Source: DASUPK01 sp963724665 (lineage in GTDB: Bacteria; Actinomycetota; Thermoleophilia; Solirubrobacterales; 70-9). From it: 64,000 bases of DNA. Shown in pieces: positions 35,536 through 43,871 of the stretch (position 1 is its first letter; every line of letters begins with the position of its first letter). Location: positions 186,001 through 250,000 of the forward strand of contig CAVRVH010000012.1 of NCBI GenBank assembly GCA_963724665.1. The letters are read 5' to 3'. The notes beneath the pieces are model-generated. The model saw only the letters and a list, made by a program, of their open reading frames with translations. It had not been told where the DNA came from and searched no databases. A program made the translations under genes and the position numbers.

Positions 35536-36701
35536 TGCCCACCGAGGACCGGCCGGCAGACCAAATAGAGATAGAGGAGCAGGGTCAGGTTCCTGGCGGC
35601 AAGCGGCCAGACGAATCCGCTGCTGAGGGAATCCACGCCGTCGTAGTTCTGCAGCACCACCTGCGTGAGGATCAGGACGACGAGGAGGACGAGGTTCTCC
35701 TTGCCGAGGCCGTAGGCGCAGGCGGACACCGGCAGGATCCAGAGCAGGAACTGCGGCGAGAGGACCGGCGCGAAGACCACCATCACGGCGAGCAGGGCCG
35801 TCACCAGCTCGAGATTCGTCGCCCTGGAGCGCCAGCCCGCGATCACCAGCCAGAGGTAGCCGGCCGCTCCCAGCACTACCGAAACCCAGCGGGCCGCGGT
35901 GGCGTCCGAGGCGCGGATCTCGAAGCCACCGTGTCCCGTCACGGTCGTGATGCCGGATTTGCCCAGAACGTGGGCGATCTCGAACGGGCTGGCGGCGAGG
36001 CTCTCAACCTGAAGGGCGCGTTGGGTGTGGTAGGTGATCGCGGAACCGAACTCATCCCCGGTCACGAGCACCGCCAGGGCGCAGATCAGGAGCGGGATCG
36101 CGCCCGCGACGACTACCCGCCGGAGGTTCCTCTCCCCGCGAGCAAGAGCCGGGTAGAGGAAGAGGGGAAACGCCTTGATCGCAGCGCCGACGGAGAGCAG
36201 TCCCGACCAGGTTGCGGAGCGTTCCCGGTCGCGGGCGAGAACGGCAGCCAGCACGAACAGCGCGGGCACTAAGTCGAATCGCTGCAGCGCCAGCGGTCCC
36301 GTGTCGATCAGCGAAGGGCTGAGAACGACGCCGGAAAGGATCACCACCCCGGCGGTGTAGATCCCCACCGCGGAGAGCACCCGCTTGGCATCGCCGGGAA
36401 GAGCCAGCGCGATCAGCACGACGATCGCGAGGTCGAAGGCGAGCATCTCCCACATGAAGCCGTCGACGAATCCCTGCGTGCTGTCGCTGAGATAGATGGG
36501 CGCGATCAGGACGGGGATCGAGAGCGGCGGGTATTCGATGTCCTGGTCCCGGTAGGGAAGGTCACCGCCCTTGATCGCCTGCGCCTGTGGCGCGAAATCG
36601 TTGATCAGGATCGACGACCAGTCCCCGATGGTGGGAACGAAGACCGCGATATGGAGAGCGCAGACGAGTGCCGCGGCGGTCGCCCGCCAGCGGGCTGCCA
36701 C
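35418..36701 (-). CDS. GT87-type polyprenol-linked glycosyltransferase, multi-span membrane protein
   Basis: A 427-residue protein with about ten hydrophobic segments and the GT87/DUF2029 pattern: an N-terminal loop NDFAPQAQAIKGGDLPYRDQ with acidic residues after TM1, DIEYPPLSIPVL, and RFDLVPALFVLAAVLA later. GT87 enzymes are actinobacterial mannosyl- or arabinosyltransferases using polyprenyl-phosphate sugars on the outer face of the membrane; a Ppm-like synthase is encoded at 52962. The GTG start is six bases after the Mrp stop, so it is in the Mrp operon. The last 40 residues are low in hydrophobicity and overlap the terminator-like hairpin on the other strand. Confidence 0.82.
   Translation of the reverse strand: MAARWRATAAALVCALHIAVFVPTIGDWSSILINDFAPQAQAIKGGDLPYRDQDIEYPPLSIPVLIAPIYLSDSTQGFVDGFMWEMLAFDLAIVVLIALALPGDAKRVLSAVGIYTAGVVILSGVVLSPSLIDTGPLALQRFDLVPALFVLAAVLARDRERSATWSGLLSVGAAIKAFPLFLYPALARGERNLRRVVVAGAIPLLICALAVLVTGDEFGSAITYHTQRALQVESLAASPFEIAHVLGKSGITTVTGHGGFEIRASDATAARWVSVVLGAAGYLWLVIAGWRSRATNLELVTALLAVMVVFAPVLSPQFLLWILPVSACAYGLGKENLVLLVVLILTQVVLQNYDGVDSLSSGFVWPLAARNLTLLLYLYLVCRPVLGGQGKSERAGSQLPARGLTSDHSGRGTLPFAAATDPGTCRP
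35496..35531 (+). terminator. Strong intrinsic terminator, plus strand
   Basis: GCGGGCCGGCA pairs perfectly with TGCCGGCCCGC (35496-35506 and 35513-35523) around ATTGAC, followed by TCGCTTTT. It lies inside the 3' coding end of the minus-strand GT87 gene, so it would terminate transcription arriving from the CAP gene or the RNA candidate. Confidence 0.7.
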
Positions 36702-36707
36702 TCGGCC

Positions 36708-37862
36708 CTACTGGACCATCGGCAGCTCTGTGCCGCTGATCCCGCCGCCATTCGTCGGCGCTGCGGGTGTCGCCTGCGCGCCCTGAAGCAGGGGGAGCTC
36801 GACCGGCGTCGCGGCGACGATGCCGCGGGCTGCCTCGCGAATCATCTGGGACGCCGGGGCGTCGGGGTCCTCGACCACGAGCGGCTTGCCCTCGTCGGCG
36901 TGCTCGCGAAGCTCGCTCGAGAGGGGCACCTTGGCGAGCAGCGGAACGTCGAGCTCGTCGGCGAGCAGCTGGCCGCCGCCCTCTCCGAAGATCGCCACGC
37001 GCTCGCCATCGGGGCCGGTGAAAGCAGACATGTTCTCGATCACGCCGAGCACCTCGAGATCGACCTTGGCGGCCATCTCGGCGGCACGGCGGGCAACGCT
37101 CTGAGCGGCCGGTTGTGGAGTGGTCACGATCGCGATCTTCGCCTGGGGAAGCAGCTGGGCGAGCGTCATCGAGACATCGCCGGTGCCGGGTGGCAGGTCG
37201 AGCAGCAGGTAATCGAGCTCCTCCCAGGCGACGTCCTCGAGGAACTGCTGGATCGCCTTGTGGAGCATCGGCCCGCGCCAGACGACGGCCGCATTCTCCT
37301 CGACGAAGAACCCGATCGACATCACGCTCGGACCCGACGGGGAGACGGGAGGGATGATCTTTCGCTCCGGCGAGACGTCCGGCTTCCGGTTGATGCCCAG
37401 CATCCGCGGAATCGAATAGCCATAGACATCGCAGTCGAGGGCGCCCACCTTGTGACCCTCGGCGGCCAGAGCGGCCGCGAGGTTGGCGGTCATCGTGGAC
37501 TTGCCTACGCCGCCCTTGCCGGAGGCGATGCAGATCACGTTCTTCACCTGCGCGAGCGCGCCATCGGGGAGCTTGGGGCGACCGAGCTTCTGCTGCAGAT
37601 CGGACTTCTCGCCGTCGGAGAGCACGTCGAAGCCCACTCCCACCGAGTTGACGCCCTCGAGCTCGGAGACGTGCTGAACGACCGCGTTCTGGAAGTGCGA
37701 GCGGATGGGGCAGCCTGGGGTGGTCAGCGAGACGACCACTTCAACGCGGCCGTCATCCTGGATGTCGATCGATCGCACCATCCCCAGCTCGACGATGGAA
37801 CGCCGGAGCTCCGGGTCGATGACCTGGGTCAGCTTCTCGGTGATCTGGTCCTTGGTCGGCAC
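36708..37862 (-). CDS. mrp: Mrp/NBP35-type Fe-S cluster carrier ATPase
   Basis: A 384-residue protein. An N-terminal MIP18/DUF59 domain (about 1-95: LTQVIDPELRRSIVELGMVR) precedes the P-loop NTPase. The deviant Walker A is GKGGVGKSTMTANLAAALA, with LDCDVYGYSIPRMLG and LLLDLPPGTGDVSMTLAQL. The family loads or carries 4Fe-4S clusters for apoproteins. The CxxC normally found near the C-terminus is not evident. The start is GTG, eight bases after TACAAT. The GT87 gene follows in the same direction after six bases. Confidence 0.9.
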   Translation of the reverse strand: MPTKDQITEKLTQVIDPELRRSIVELGMVRSIDIQDDGRVEVVVSLTTPGCPIRSHFQNAVVQHVSELEGVNSVGVGFDVLSDGEKSDLQQKLGRPKLPDGALAQVKNVICIASGKGGVGKSTMTANLAAALAAEGHKVGALDCDVYGYSIPRMLGINRKPDVSPERKIIPPVSPSGPSVMSIGFFVEENAAVVWRGPMLHKAIQQFLEDVAWEELDYLLLDLPPGTGDVSMTLAQLLPQAKIAIVTTPQPAAQSVARRAAEMAAKVDLEVLGVIENMSAFTGPDGERVAIFGEGGGQLLADELDVPLLAKVPLSSELREHADEGKPLVVEDPDAPASQMIREAARGIVAATPVELPLLQGAQATPAAPTNGGGISGTELPMVQ

Positions 37863-37870
37863 AGCTCGAC

Positions 37871-37876
37871 ATTGTA
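37871..37876 (-). promoter_or_regulatory. -10 element of mrp
   Basis: TACAAT (37876-37871, leftward) lies eight bases before the GTG at 37862 with no ribosome binding site, indicating leaderless expression. Confidence 0.55.
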
Positions 37877-37910
37877 GGTGGACCCAGGCATCGCCCCGGC
37901 CCAGGCAAAT

Positions 37911-37936
37911 GAAAACCGGGCCACAAGGGCCCGGTC
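37911..37936 (-). terminator. Intrinsic terminator after the repeat-protein gene
   Basis: Reading leftward, ACCGGGCC (37935-37928) pairs with GGCCCGGT (37922-37915) around CTTGT, and the stem is followed by TTTTC. It ends transcription coming from the coiled-coil gene at 38030. Confidence 0.85.
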
Positions 37937-37945
37937 TTCGAGGGA

Positions 37946-38008
37946 GGAGAGGTGCTGCTTCCCGCTCGCGAAAAGGCGAGCAGGCTTCTCCGGGTCCGCC
38001 ACCTCTCC
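37946..38008 (-). ncRNA. Compact stem structure, tRNA-Ser-like 5' half
   Basis: Read leftward, GGAGAGGTG (38008-38000) pairs with CACCTCTCC (37954-37946), and inside it GCTCGC pairs with GCGAGC (37964-37981) around a six-base loop. The first 45 bases resemble a tRNA-Ser (acceptor arm, GGC...GCC D-like arm, anticodon-like stem), but there is no TTCGA T-arm and the loop is not seven bases, so it is not a functional tRNA. It lies between the stop of the repeat protein and its terminator and is probably transcribed as 3' UTR. Confidence 0.35.
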
Positions 38009-38029
38009 AGGGCGGCCCGGGCTAAGCGA

Positions 38030-38551
38030 CTAGATGCGCTCGCGCACCTTCTTCACCGCCGGCTCGACGCGGTCCCGGTAGATGGGCTCCACGCGCTCCT
38101 TGACGACGGGCTCGACGCGCTCGCGATACACAGGCTCGACGCGCTCCTTGACGACGGGCTCAACCCGGTCGCGGTAGACGGGCTCGACGCGCTCACGCGC
38201 CTTGCGGGCCTGGCCGACCAGCTGATCGGTGACCTGACGCCGGACGTCGCCGCCCTTGGTCTCAGCCTTCTGGAGCTCCGCGCCGAGGCGCTCGCGGAGC
38301 GACTCGAGCTCGGTGGTCCGGGCCTTCGGGTCGCGGAGGTTCTGGACGCGCTTCTGCAGCGTCTCGATCTCCTGTGAGCGGGTCTCCGAGTTCGTCCATG
38401 TCTCGGCGGTGGTCCGGGCGGTCTCGGCAACCGTGGGGACGGCGCCGACGGCAACATCGACGGCCTGCAAGGCCTGCTCGGACGGCTTGCGACCGTTGCT
38501 GGTGACTTCGGTCTTCTCTTCGGTCTTCTTGGTCTTGGTCTTGCTGGCCAT
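38030..38551 (-). CDS. Coiled-coil protein with RVEP tandem repeats
   Basis: A 173-residue charged protein with no membrane segment. The N-terminus is Lys/Thr-rich (SKTKTKKTEEKTEV). The centre is a predicted amphipathic helix region (SQEIETLQKRVQNLRD, TELESLRERLGAELQKAE). The C-terminus consists of six eight-residue units of the type RVEPVYRD/RVEPVVKE (38048-38191), ending in VRERI. The composition recalls phasins, heparin-binding-haemagglutinin-like or apolipoprotein-like proteins that coat surfaces, but I recognise no specific family. The ATG at 38551 is chosen over a TTG at 38563. Two LexA-like boxes lie upstream. Confidence 0.75.
   Translation of the reverse strand: MASKTKTKKTEEKTEVTSNGRKPSEQALQAVDVAVGAVPTVAETARTTAETWTNSETRSQEIETLQKRVQNLRDPKARTTELESLRERLGAELQKAETKGGDVRRQVTDQLVGQARKARERVEPVYRDRVEPVVKERVEPVYRERVEPVVKERVEPIYRDRVEPAVKKVRERI
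38048..38191 (-). repeat. Six 24-base coding repeats (RVEP units)
   Basis: Three 48-base units each encode RVEPVYRD-RVEPVVKE with minor changes. The nucleotide repeats are similar too, suggesting recent expansion or selection for regular helix geometry. Confidence 0.9.
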
Positions 38552-38621
38552 TTCGACTCTCAATCCCTTCGGCTTGCTTTCGTCGGTCTTATTAGCTCTA
38601 AGTATGTTCGGAGCTTAGCAC

Positions 38622-38651
38622 CGAACACATGTTTTGGCGAACACACGTTTG
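38622..38651 (-). promoter_or_regulatory. Pair of LexA/SOS-like boxes
   Basis: CGAACACATGTTTT (38622-38635) and CGAACACACGTTTG (38638-38651) match the Gram-positive/actinobacterial SOS-box pattern CGAACRNRYGTTYG, the second perfectly and the first with one mismatch. They start 16 bases apart, 70-100 bases upstream of the repeat-protein ATG. A half site (CGAACATACTT, 38610-38600) follows. TAAGCT at 38618-38613 is a possible -10. Confidence 0.6.
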
Positions 38652-38697
38652 TAACCCTTCCGGAAGGGCGAGTTACACCGTTTCGCCGTTTTCGCAA

Positions 38698-39780
38698 CTA
38701 GCGAAACAACGAGAGGAAACGATGCTCGCGTGCGACGCCCACCCGTTCGACCCAGTCGGCCGGGCTGTCCAGCTCGTCGGGCCTGGGCAGGGCGTCGGGC
38801 TCGCTCCAGGCGCGGTTGAGCGTGCGGATGCCGTGCGAGCGGACCACCTCGTCGGCGAATGCCTTCCCGCGGCGGTACTGCGCCAGCTTCATCTCCAGGC
38901 CGAGAACCTTGGAGACGATCGAGTCGAGTAGGCCGCGCCGCTCTCGATCCCGATCGAGCGCCCGGCGGAGGTCCGTATAGCCGGGATCGAGCTGGTCGCC
39001 GACGGCATCCATGACGTGCTCCGCGTAGCCCTCCACCAGGGTCATCGTCGCGGTCAGCTTCTCCACCAGGCGGCGGTGCGGCTCGGGCCAGAGCAGGGTG
39101 ACGAGCTCGCCGTTGGTCGCCGACCGCACCAGCTCGCGCGGGTTCGTGCGAGCGAGCTTCCCGAGCAGCTCGCCGGGCTTGACCTCGATAGCCGCCTTCT
39201 CGAAGAGCTCCTCCGCGATCCCTCCGATGTGCTCCCGGAGCCAGGGGACGGAGGCGAAGTGGACCGCGTGGGTGGTTTCGTGAAGGGCGATCCAGCGCAG
39301 GAACAGGTCGCGATCGACCTCCAGGCGCGATCTCGCCGCGGAGAGGTTGGGGCCGACGAAAAGCAGCCTCGGCGCCCGCGCGGGCCCGATCAGGGCGACG
39401 TCGTACTGGCCGATCACCCGCTGGGACAGGTAGCCGACCGCAAGCCCGATCTCGGCGCCGGTGGCGACGCCGACGATCGTGCGCTGCAGGCCGCTCCTGC
39501 CGTTCGAATCCTCCATCCGCTCCTCCAGATGGGTCTCCACCCTCGCCGAGAGCTCCCGGAACGTCTCCAGGTTCACCTCCGCCCACTCGGCCCTGTCGAC
39601 CAGCTCCGCCGGAGGCACGCCGGCCTTCGGCTTCAGACGCGTGTAGCGCCGGACCAGCTCGGCGGCACGGTCGGACTCGAAGCGAAGCTCCTCCTCCGTG
39701 CCATCCCACCTTGGGCCACTGCCCGACAACGCGCGGGCGACCCGCTCGGCCATATTCCAGTCGACGAGGCCCTCAGGCAT
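38698..39780 (-). CDS. Zincin-like metallopeptidase, F420-biosynthesis-associated family (DUF2342)
   Basis: A 360-residue protein with the zinc motif HETTHAVHF (HExxH, about residues 167-171) and a downstream glutamate in VEGYAEHVMDAVG as probable third ligand. The arrangement matches the actinobacterial DUF2342 family, whose genes occur in coenzyme F420-producing genomes. The substrate is unknown. The start overlaps the end of the inositol-phosphatase-like gene by eight bases (39773-39780), so it is the second gene of that operon. No signal peptide is seen. Confidence 0.85.
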   Translation of the reverse strand: MPEGLVDWNMAERVARALSGSGPRWDGTEEELRFESDRAAELVRRYTRLKPKAGVPPAELVDRAEWAEVNLETFRELSARVETHLEERMEDSNGRSGLQRTIVGVATGAEIGLAVGYLSQRVIGQYDVALIGPARAPRLLFVGPNLSAARSRLEVDRDLFLRWIALHETTHAVHFASVPWLREHIGGIAEELFEKAAIEVKPGELLGKLARTNPRELVRSATNGELVTLLWPEPHRRLVEKLTATMTLVEGYAEHVMDAVGDQLDPGYTDLRRALDRDRERRGLLDSIVSKVLGLEMKLAQYRRGKAFADEVVRSHGIRTLNRAWSEPDALPRPDELDSPADWVERVGVAREHRFLSLFR

Positions 39781-40603
39781 AGACGGCCTCCTGGGCCTCT
39801 CTGAGGACAGTCAAATCGCTCACGGTCCGGGCCGCGGCGAGGTCGTAACGCGCGCTCAGGTCGAGCGGCGCATCATCGAGGCCCCCGTCGCCGAACCCGA
39901 GGGTCCCGCCTCCCTCGGTGACGATCAGCTGGCCGGCCGCCGCGTCCACGGAGCGGCAGGGCCGGGTCGTGAACATCCCGTCGAAGCGGCCACAGGCCAC
40001 GTAACAGAGGTCCACGGCGATGGACCCGGGCGAACGAAGGCGGTAGGCGCGATCCTGGAGGACCTCGGCGGCCTTCACGATCCGCTCGGGCTTGGACGCC
40101 TCGAGGGCAACCAGCTCGAGCCCGTCTCCGGGCGGCGCCTGGATCCCTCTGCCGTCCAACTCGGCGCCGCCGCCGCGGGTTGCGACGAACTCCTCGCGAG
40201 CGCCGAACTCGTAGACGTAGCCGAAGGTGACGTCAGCCATCGAATCCCCGTCCGCGACCGCGATGCTGACGCTGTGGAGGGGAATCGTCCGGCGTGCGTT
40301 GAGGGAGCCGTCGATCGGGTCGATCACCACCCGGAGCGGCGAGGCGCCGTCCCCGAAGCTGACCGAGCCGCGCTCCTCGGAGACCGCGGTGAACTCATGG
40401 CCCGCCCGGTGAAGCGCATCCAGCTCGTCGAAGATCGCGTCCTCGCATAGCCGGTCGATGACCAGCGTGTTGTCACCGCCCTCGCCGACCCCTTCGTACT
40501 GCGTGCGGGCAGCGATCCCGCGGTGCTCGTCGAAGACGCGCTTCTGCACCTCGACGGCCCGGCGGCAGGCGGCAACCCATTCCTCAGCGCTCGGACCGGC
40601 CAC
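39773..40603 (-). CDS. Inositol-monophosphatase-family phosphatase
   Basis: A 276-residue Mg/Li-type sugar phosphatase. Metal-binding motif 1 is VIDPIDGSLNARR (DPIDGS). The upstream acidic motif is AVSEERGSVSF. Motif 2 is altered (RSVDAAAGQLIVTEGGG, with V where W is usual). The substrate could be inositol phosphate, fructose-1,6-bisphosphate or a nucleotide phosphate. The start is GTG, six bases after TAACCT, so leaderless. It is divergent from the helicase gene. Confidence 0.87.
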   Translation of the reverse strand: MAGPSAEEWVAACRRAVEVQKRVFDEHRGIAARTQYEGVGEGGDNTLVIDRLCEDAIFDELDALHRAGHEFTAVSEERGSVSFGDGASPLRVVIDPIDGSLNARRTIPLHSVSIAVADGDSMADVTFGYVYEFGAREEFVATRGGGAELDGRGIQAPPGDGLELVALEASKPERIVKAAEVLQDRAYRLRSPGSIAVDLCYVACGRFDGMFTTRPCRSVDAAAGQLIVTEGGGTLGFGDGGLDDAPLDLSARYDLAAARTVSDLTVLREAQEAVYA

Positions 40604-40609
40604 GCGGCC

Positions 40610-40677
40610 AGGTTAGCGAGGGTTTCCGCGCGGCCAGCGGAAACGCCGCTCGAGGTGGCGGATGCGTGGGTTAGCCT
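40610..40677. promoter_or_regulatory. Back-to-back leaderless promoters
   Basis: TAACCT (40615-40610, leftward) is six bases before the GTG of the phosphatase gene, and TAGCCT (40672-40677, rightward) is seven bases before the ATG of the helicase gene. Neither gene has a ribosome binding site. The whole control region for both is 81 bases. Confidence 0.55.
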
Positions 40678-40684
40678 GGAATTG

Positions 40685-43600
40685 ATGGCTGAGCACGATG
40701 ATCGCGGGGGTCCCGGGCCGACTGAGCAGCAGGAGGCGGTGGTCGCTCACGGTCAGGGAGCGCTCCTCGTCCTCGGGGCAGCCGGCAGCGGCCGGACGGA
40801 GGCGCTGGCGCGACGGCTCAGCCGCCTGGTCAGCGAGGGCCGCAGGCCGCTAGTGCTCTCGCGCTCGGCAGCTGCGGCGAATCGCATCCGGAGCCGAGCC
40901 GAGGACACGATCGAGACCCCGTACGAGGAGCTGGTTGTCCACACGCATCCGGCCGCCGCGGCGCGGATCCTGCGCGAGCACGCGACCGAGGCCGAGCTCG
41001 ACCCGTTCTTCGAGTCCCTGAGCCCCGCCGAGCGCCTCGCCATGCTGCTCGACCGGATCGACGAGCTGCCGCTGCGCCGCCACGAGATCCGCGGCAATCC
41101 AGCCGGGCTGCTGGCGCGCATCGTCGACCGCATCGACGCCCTGAAGTCGGCAGGCGTGACCGCTGAACGCTTCCGGCGCTGGTCCGAGGAGCAGGCGGGC
41201 GGCTCGGAGTCCGAGCGGGATTCCGCGGCCAGGGAGCGGGAGTTCGCGGAGCTCTATGAGATGCACGACTCGATGCTCCGGGCCGCCGGTGCGATGGACG
41301 ACACCGACGCGGTAATCGAGCTGACGAGGCTCCTGGACGAGAAGCCCGCGCTTACAGAGGCCGTCTCGGCACGGTTTCCGGACCTGATGGTCGACGAGGC
41401 CGAGGACGCTTGCCCGGCGGAGCGGTCGCTGATCGAGGCACTGGCACGCGGTGCCGAGACGACCGTGATCAGCTGTGACGACGAGCAGGCCAGGGCCCCT
41501 TGCCGTGCAGCTTCCGCGTGGGCGCGGCAGGCGTTTTCGCCCGAGGAGTTGACCCTGGAGCCGACCTGGCGCTACGGCGGTGACCTGCTCGACGCGGCGC
41601 ACGCCGTCGTCGCCGGCGTCATGAATCGGGTTGCGCCTGACGGCGCACCCTCGCGTGACGGTGCAGAGGTCGGCCGGCGGGCTGCCGGCCCGGCGACGCG
41701 ACTGCGGTTCTGGTGCGGGACGAACGAACGAGCCGAGGCTCAGGCGGTCGCGCGCGACATCGAGGCCGCCCTGGCGGCCGGGGAAGTCAAGATGGAGGAC
41801 GTCTGCGTCGCCGTGCCCAGGGGCGGCGGCAGGGCGCGGGGGATCGCCGCGGCGCTGGAGGAGCGGCGCGTCCCGTACCGCCTGACCGGCCCCGGCGCCT
41901 TCTTCCAGCGACCCGAGATCCGCGACGTGATCGCGTGGCTGCGCCTGCTGGCCGACCCGACGGACGCCGCGGCGGCGGTGCGCGCCCTGAGCCGGCCGCC
42001 CGTCGAGCTCAGGTCGGTGGACCTGGCACGTTGCACCACGATCGCTCGCCGCCGCAAGCTCGACATGGTCTCGGCGCTCGAGGCCTCGCTGGAGAGCCCG
42101 CAGATCCCACCGGAGGCGCGCGATCGCATCCGCGAGTTTCTCCAGCTTCACCGCGCGGCTGCGCGGGCGATGGGCGAGATGCGTGCGGACGTCTTCGTCC
42201 GGCGCCTGATCGAGCGGATCGGTTTCCGCCGTCATCGGCTGTTCGCCGCCCACCCGGAGGCCGCAGAGCGGCTGCGCAACCTCTCGCGCCTGGGAGAGCT
42301 CGCCGCTGCCTGGACGCGCCGCGAGCCCACGGGCTCAAACCGGGACTTCGTCCGCTATCTCGTCGCGGTGTCGGAGGCCGGGGTGCCCCCGGTCGACGAA
42401 CCCAATGAGCCGACGGCGGATGCGGTCCGGGTGATGCCGCTGGAGCGGACGAAGGGCCTCGAATTCTCCCGCGTCTACGTCGTCGGGATGCACGCGGACG
42501 CGGTACCGGGCGCCGAGCCGGCAGGACCGCCGGTGGTCCCGACTGGGGTCGGGGCCGGCGGTCCATCCCACGAGGACGAGCAGCGCCGGCTGCTCTATGT
42601 GGCGATGACGCGGGCCGCGGATGAGCTGGTTCTCTCCCGCCCGGCGGCGACCGACGCCGGCAACGTCCGCCCGTCTCCGTTCTACGAGGACGCTCGCGCG
42701 GTGCTCGACGCGGGGGAGCAGGAGCACGGAGAGGAGCTGTTCGGACCCGCCGAGGGGTTGCAGGCGACCTACCGGATGATCCAGGACGAGGTGCTGGAGG
42801 AGGCCTGGCGGGCGGGCGGCAAGCTTCGTGAGCCGCGCCTCGACACGTATGTCGACGTCACCCGTGCTGTCGCGCGGTTCCTGGAGCTGGTCAAGCTGGC
42901 CGGGCTGATCCAGGGCTCCAGCGAGGAGCCCGCCGCTGATGCGCTCGCCGCGATCAACGACCTGCTCGACCATGCGATCTCACCGGAGCAGCGGACCGCG
43001 CTCCACGACTCCGGCCTCGACGCATACCTGCTCGACGAGGAGGGCGCCGCGAAGCGCCGTCGCGAGCTGATCGAGCAACGGGACGAACCATCGCTGGAGG
43101 CCTTCCTGCCACGCCGCGGCGAGGGGCTCGCGCTCTCGGCCACCGACATCACGCTCTACCAAACGTGCCCTCTCAAGTACAAGTTCGCGCGGGTCTTCGG
43201 CATCCCGCAGGAGACGACGATCAATCAGCGCTTCGGCATCGTCATCCACCAGGTCCTGGAGCGATTCCATGGCCAACAGGCCGCCGGTACCGAGACGGAA
43301 GCCGAGGCGGGCAGCCTCCAGCAACTGATGGGCCTGTTCGCAACCGCCTGGCGCCGCTCTGGATTCGGCGAGTCCGACGACGAGCTCCAGTTCCGGGAGA
43401 AGGCGATCGAGGCTCTCCATCGTTACCACGCGCGGGAGGTGGCGAGCGGCTCCCACCCGCGCTGGGTCGAGCGCAAGTTCGACTTCCGGATCGGGCCTCA
43501 CCACCTGCGCGGCCGCGTCGACCGCGTCGACCAGCTGCCGAGCGGCGGCTACGAGCTGATCGACTACAAGACCGGTGACCCCAAGCCGGCGCGAGAGCTC

Positions 43601-43861
43601 GAGTCCGACGTTCAGCTCGCGATCTACCGGCTGGCCGCGAGGGAGGCCTGGCGCCTGGAGGGTGCGGCCGGCAGCTACTGGTACGTGCTCGCCGACGAGA
43701 AGGTCGCCGTCGGTGGTTCCTCAGACGACCTCGAGCGCGTCGAGGGGGTCGTCCTCGAGGTGGGTGAGGGCATCCAGGGCCAGGACTTCGAGCCGCGGCC
43801 CTCGCCGGAGATCTGCTCCTGGTGCGACTTCCGGCTCATCTGCCCCGCGTCCGAAGCGTGA
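40685..43861 (+). CDS. UvrD-like helicase fused to AddB-type Fe-S nuclease, Walker A Lys replaced by Arg
   Basis: A 1058-residue SF1A helicase-nuclease. Helicase motifs in order: Q motif TEQQEAVV, Walker A GAAGSGRT with Arg37 in place of Lys, DEAED as motif II, LEPTWRYGGDLL (IV), PLERTKGLEFSRVYVVG (V) and EEQRRLLYVAMTRAADEL-like motif VI at about 635-655. The C-terminal 250 residues are a RecB/AddB PD-(D/E)XK nuclease (GRVDRVDQL, ELIDYKTGDP). It has the four-cysteine Fe-S staple: one Cys in LYQTCPLKYK, three in CSWCDFRLICP. The layout resembles AdnA/AdnB subunits in double-strand-break resection. The altered motif I suggests a weak or dead motor. The ATG at 40685 is leaderless. Confidence 0.88.
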   Translation: MAEHDDRGGPGPTEQQEAVVAHGQGALLVLGAAGSGRTEALARRLSRLVSEGRRPLVLSRSAAAANRIRSRAEDTIETPYEELVVHTHPAAAARILREHATEAELDPFFESLSPAERLAMLLDRIDELPLRRHEIRGNPAGLLARIVDRIDALKSAGVTAERFRRWSEEQAGGSESERDSAAREREFAELYEMHDSMLRAAGAMDDTDAVIELTRLLDEKPALTEAVSARFPDLMVDEAEDACPAERSLIEALARGAETTVISCDDEQARAPCRAASAWARQAFSPEELTLEPTWRYGGDLLDAAHAVVAGVMNRVAPDGAPSRDGAEVGRRAAGPATRLRFWCGTNERAEAQAVARDIEAALAAGEVKMEDVCVAVPRGGGRARGIAAALEERRVPYRLTGPGAFFQRPEIRDVIAWLRLLADPTDAAAAVRALSRPPVELRSVDLARCTTIARRRKLDMVSALEASLESPQIPPEARDRIREFLQLHRAAARAMGEMRADVFVRRLIERIGFRRHRLFAAHPEAAERLRNLSRLGELAAAWTRREPTGSNRDFVRYLVAVSEAGVPPVDEPNEPTADAVRVMPLERTKGLEFSRVYVVGMHADAVPGAEPAGPPVVPTGVGAGGPSHEDEQRRLLYVAMTRAADELVLSRPAATDAGNVRPSPFYEDARAVLDAGEQEHGEELFGPAEGLQATYRMIQDEVLEEAWRAGGKLREPRLDTYVDVTRAVARFLELVKLAGLIQGSSEEPAADALAAINDLLDHAISPEQRTALHDSGLDAYLLDEEGAAKRRRELIEQRDEPSLEAFLPRRGEGLALSATDITLYQTCPLKYKFARVFGIPQETTINQRFGIVIHQVLERFHGQQAAGTETEAEAGSLQQLMGLFATAWRRSGFGESDDELQFREKAIEALHRYHAREVASGSHPRWVERKFDFRIGPHHLRGRVDRVDQLPSGGYELIDYKTGDPKPARELESDVQLAIYRLAAREAWRLEGAAGSYWYVLADEKVAVGGSSDDLERVEGVVLEVGEGIQGQDFEPRPSPEICSWCDFRLICPASEA

Positions 43862-43871
43862 CATAGCTCAC

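Noticed and set aside
37946..38008. Functional tRNA-Ser or small SRP RNA
   Set aside because: There is no T-arm and no seven-base anticodon loop for a tRNA. The apical GGAA tetraloop and adjacent symmetric loop of SRP domain IV are absent.
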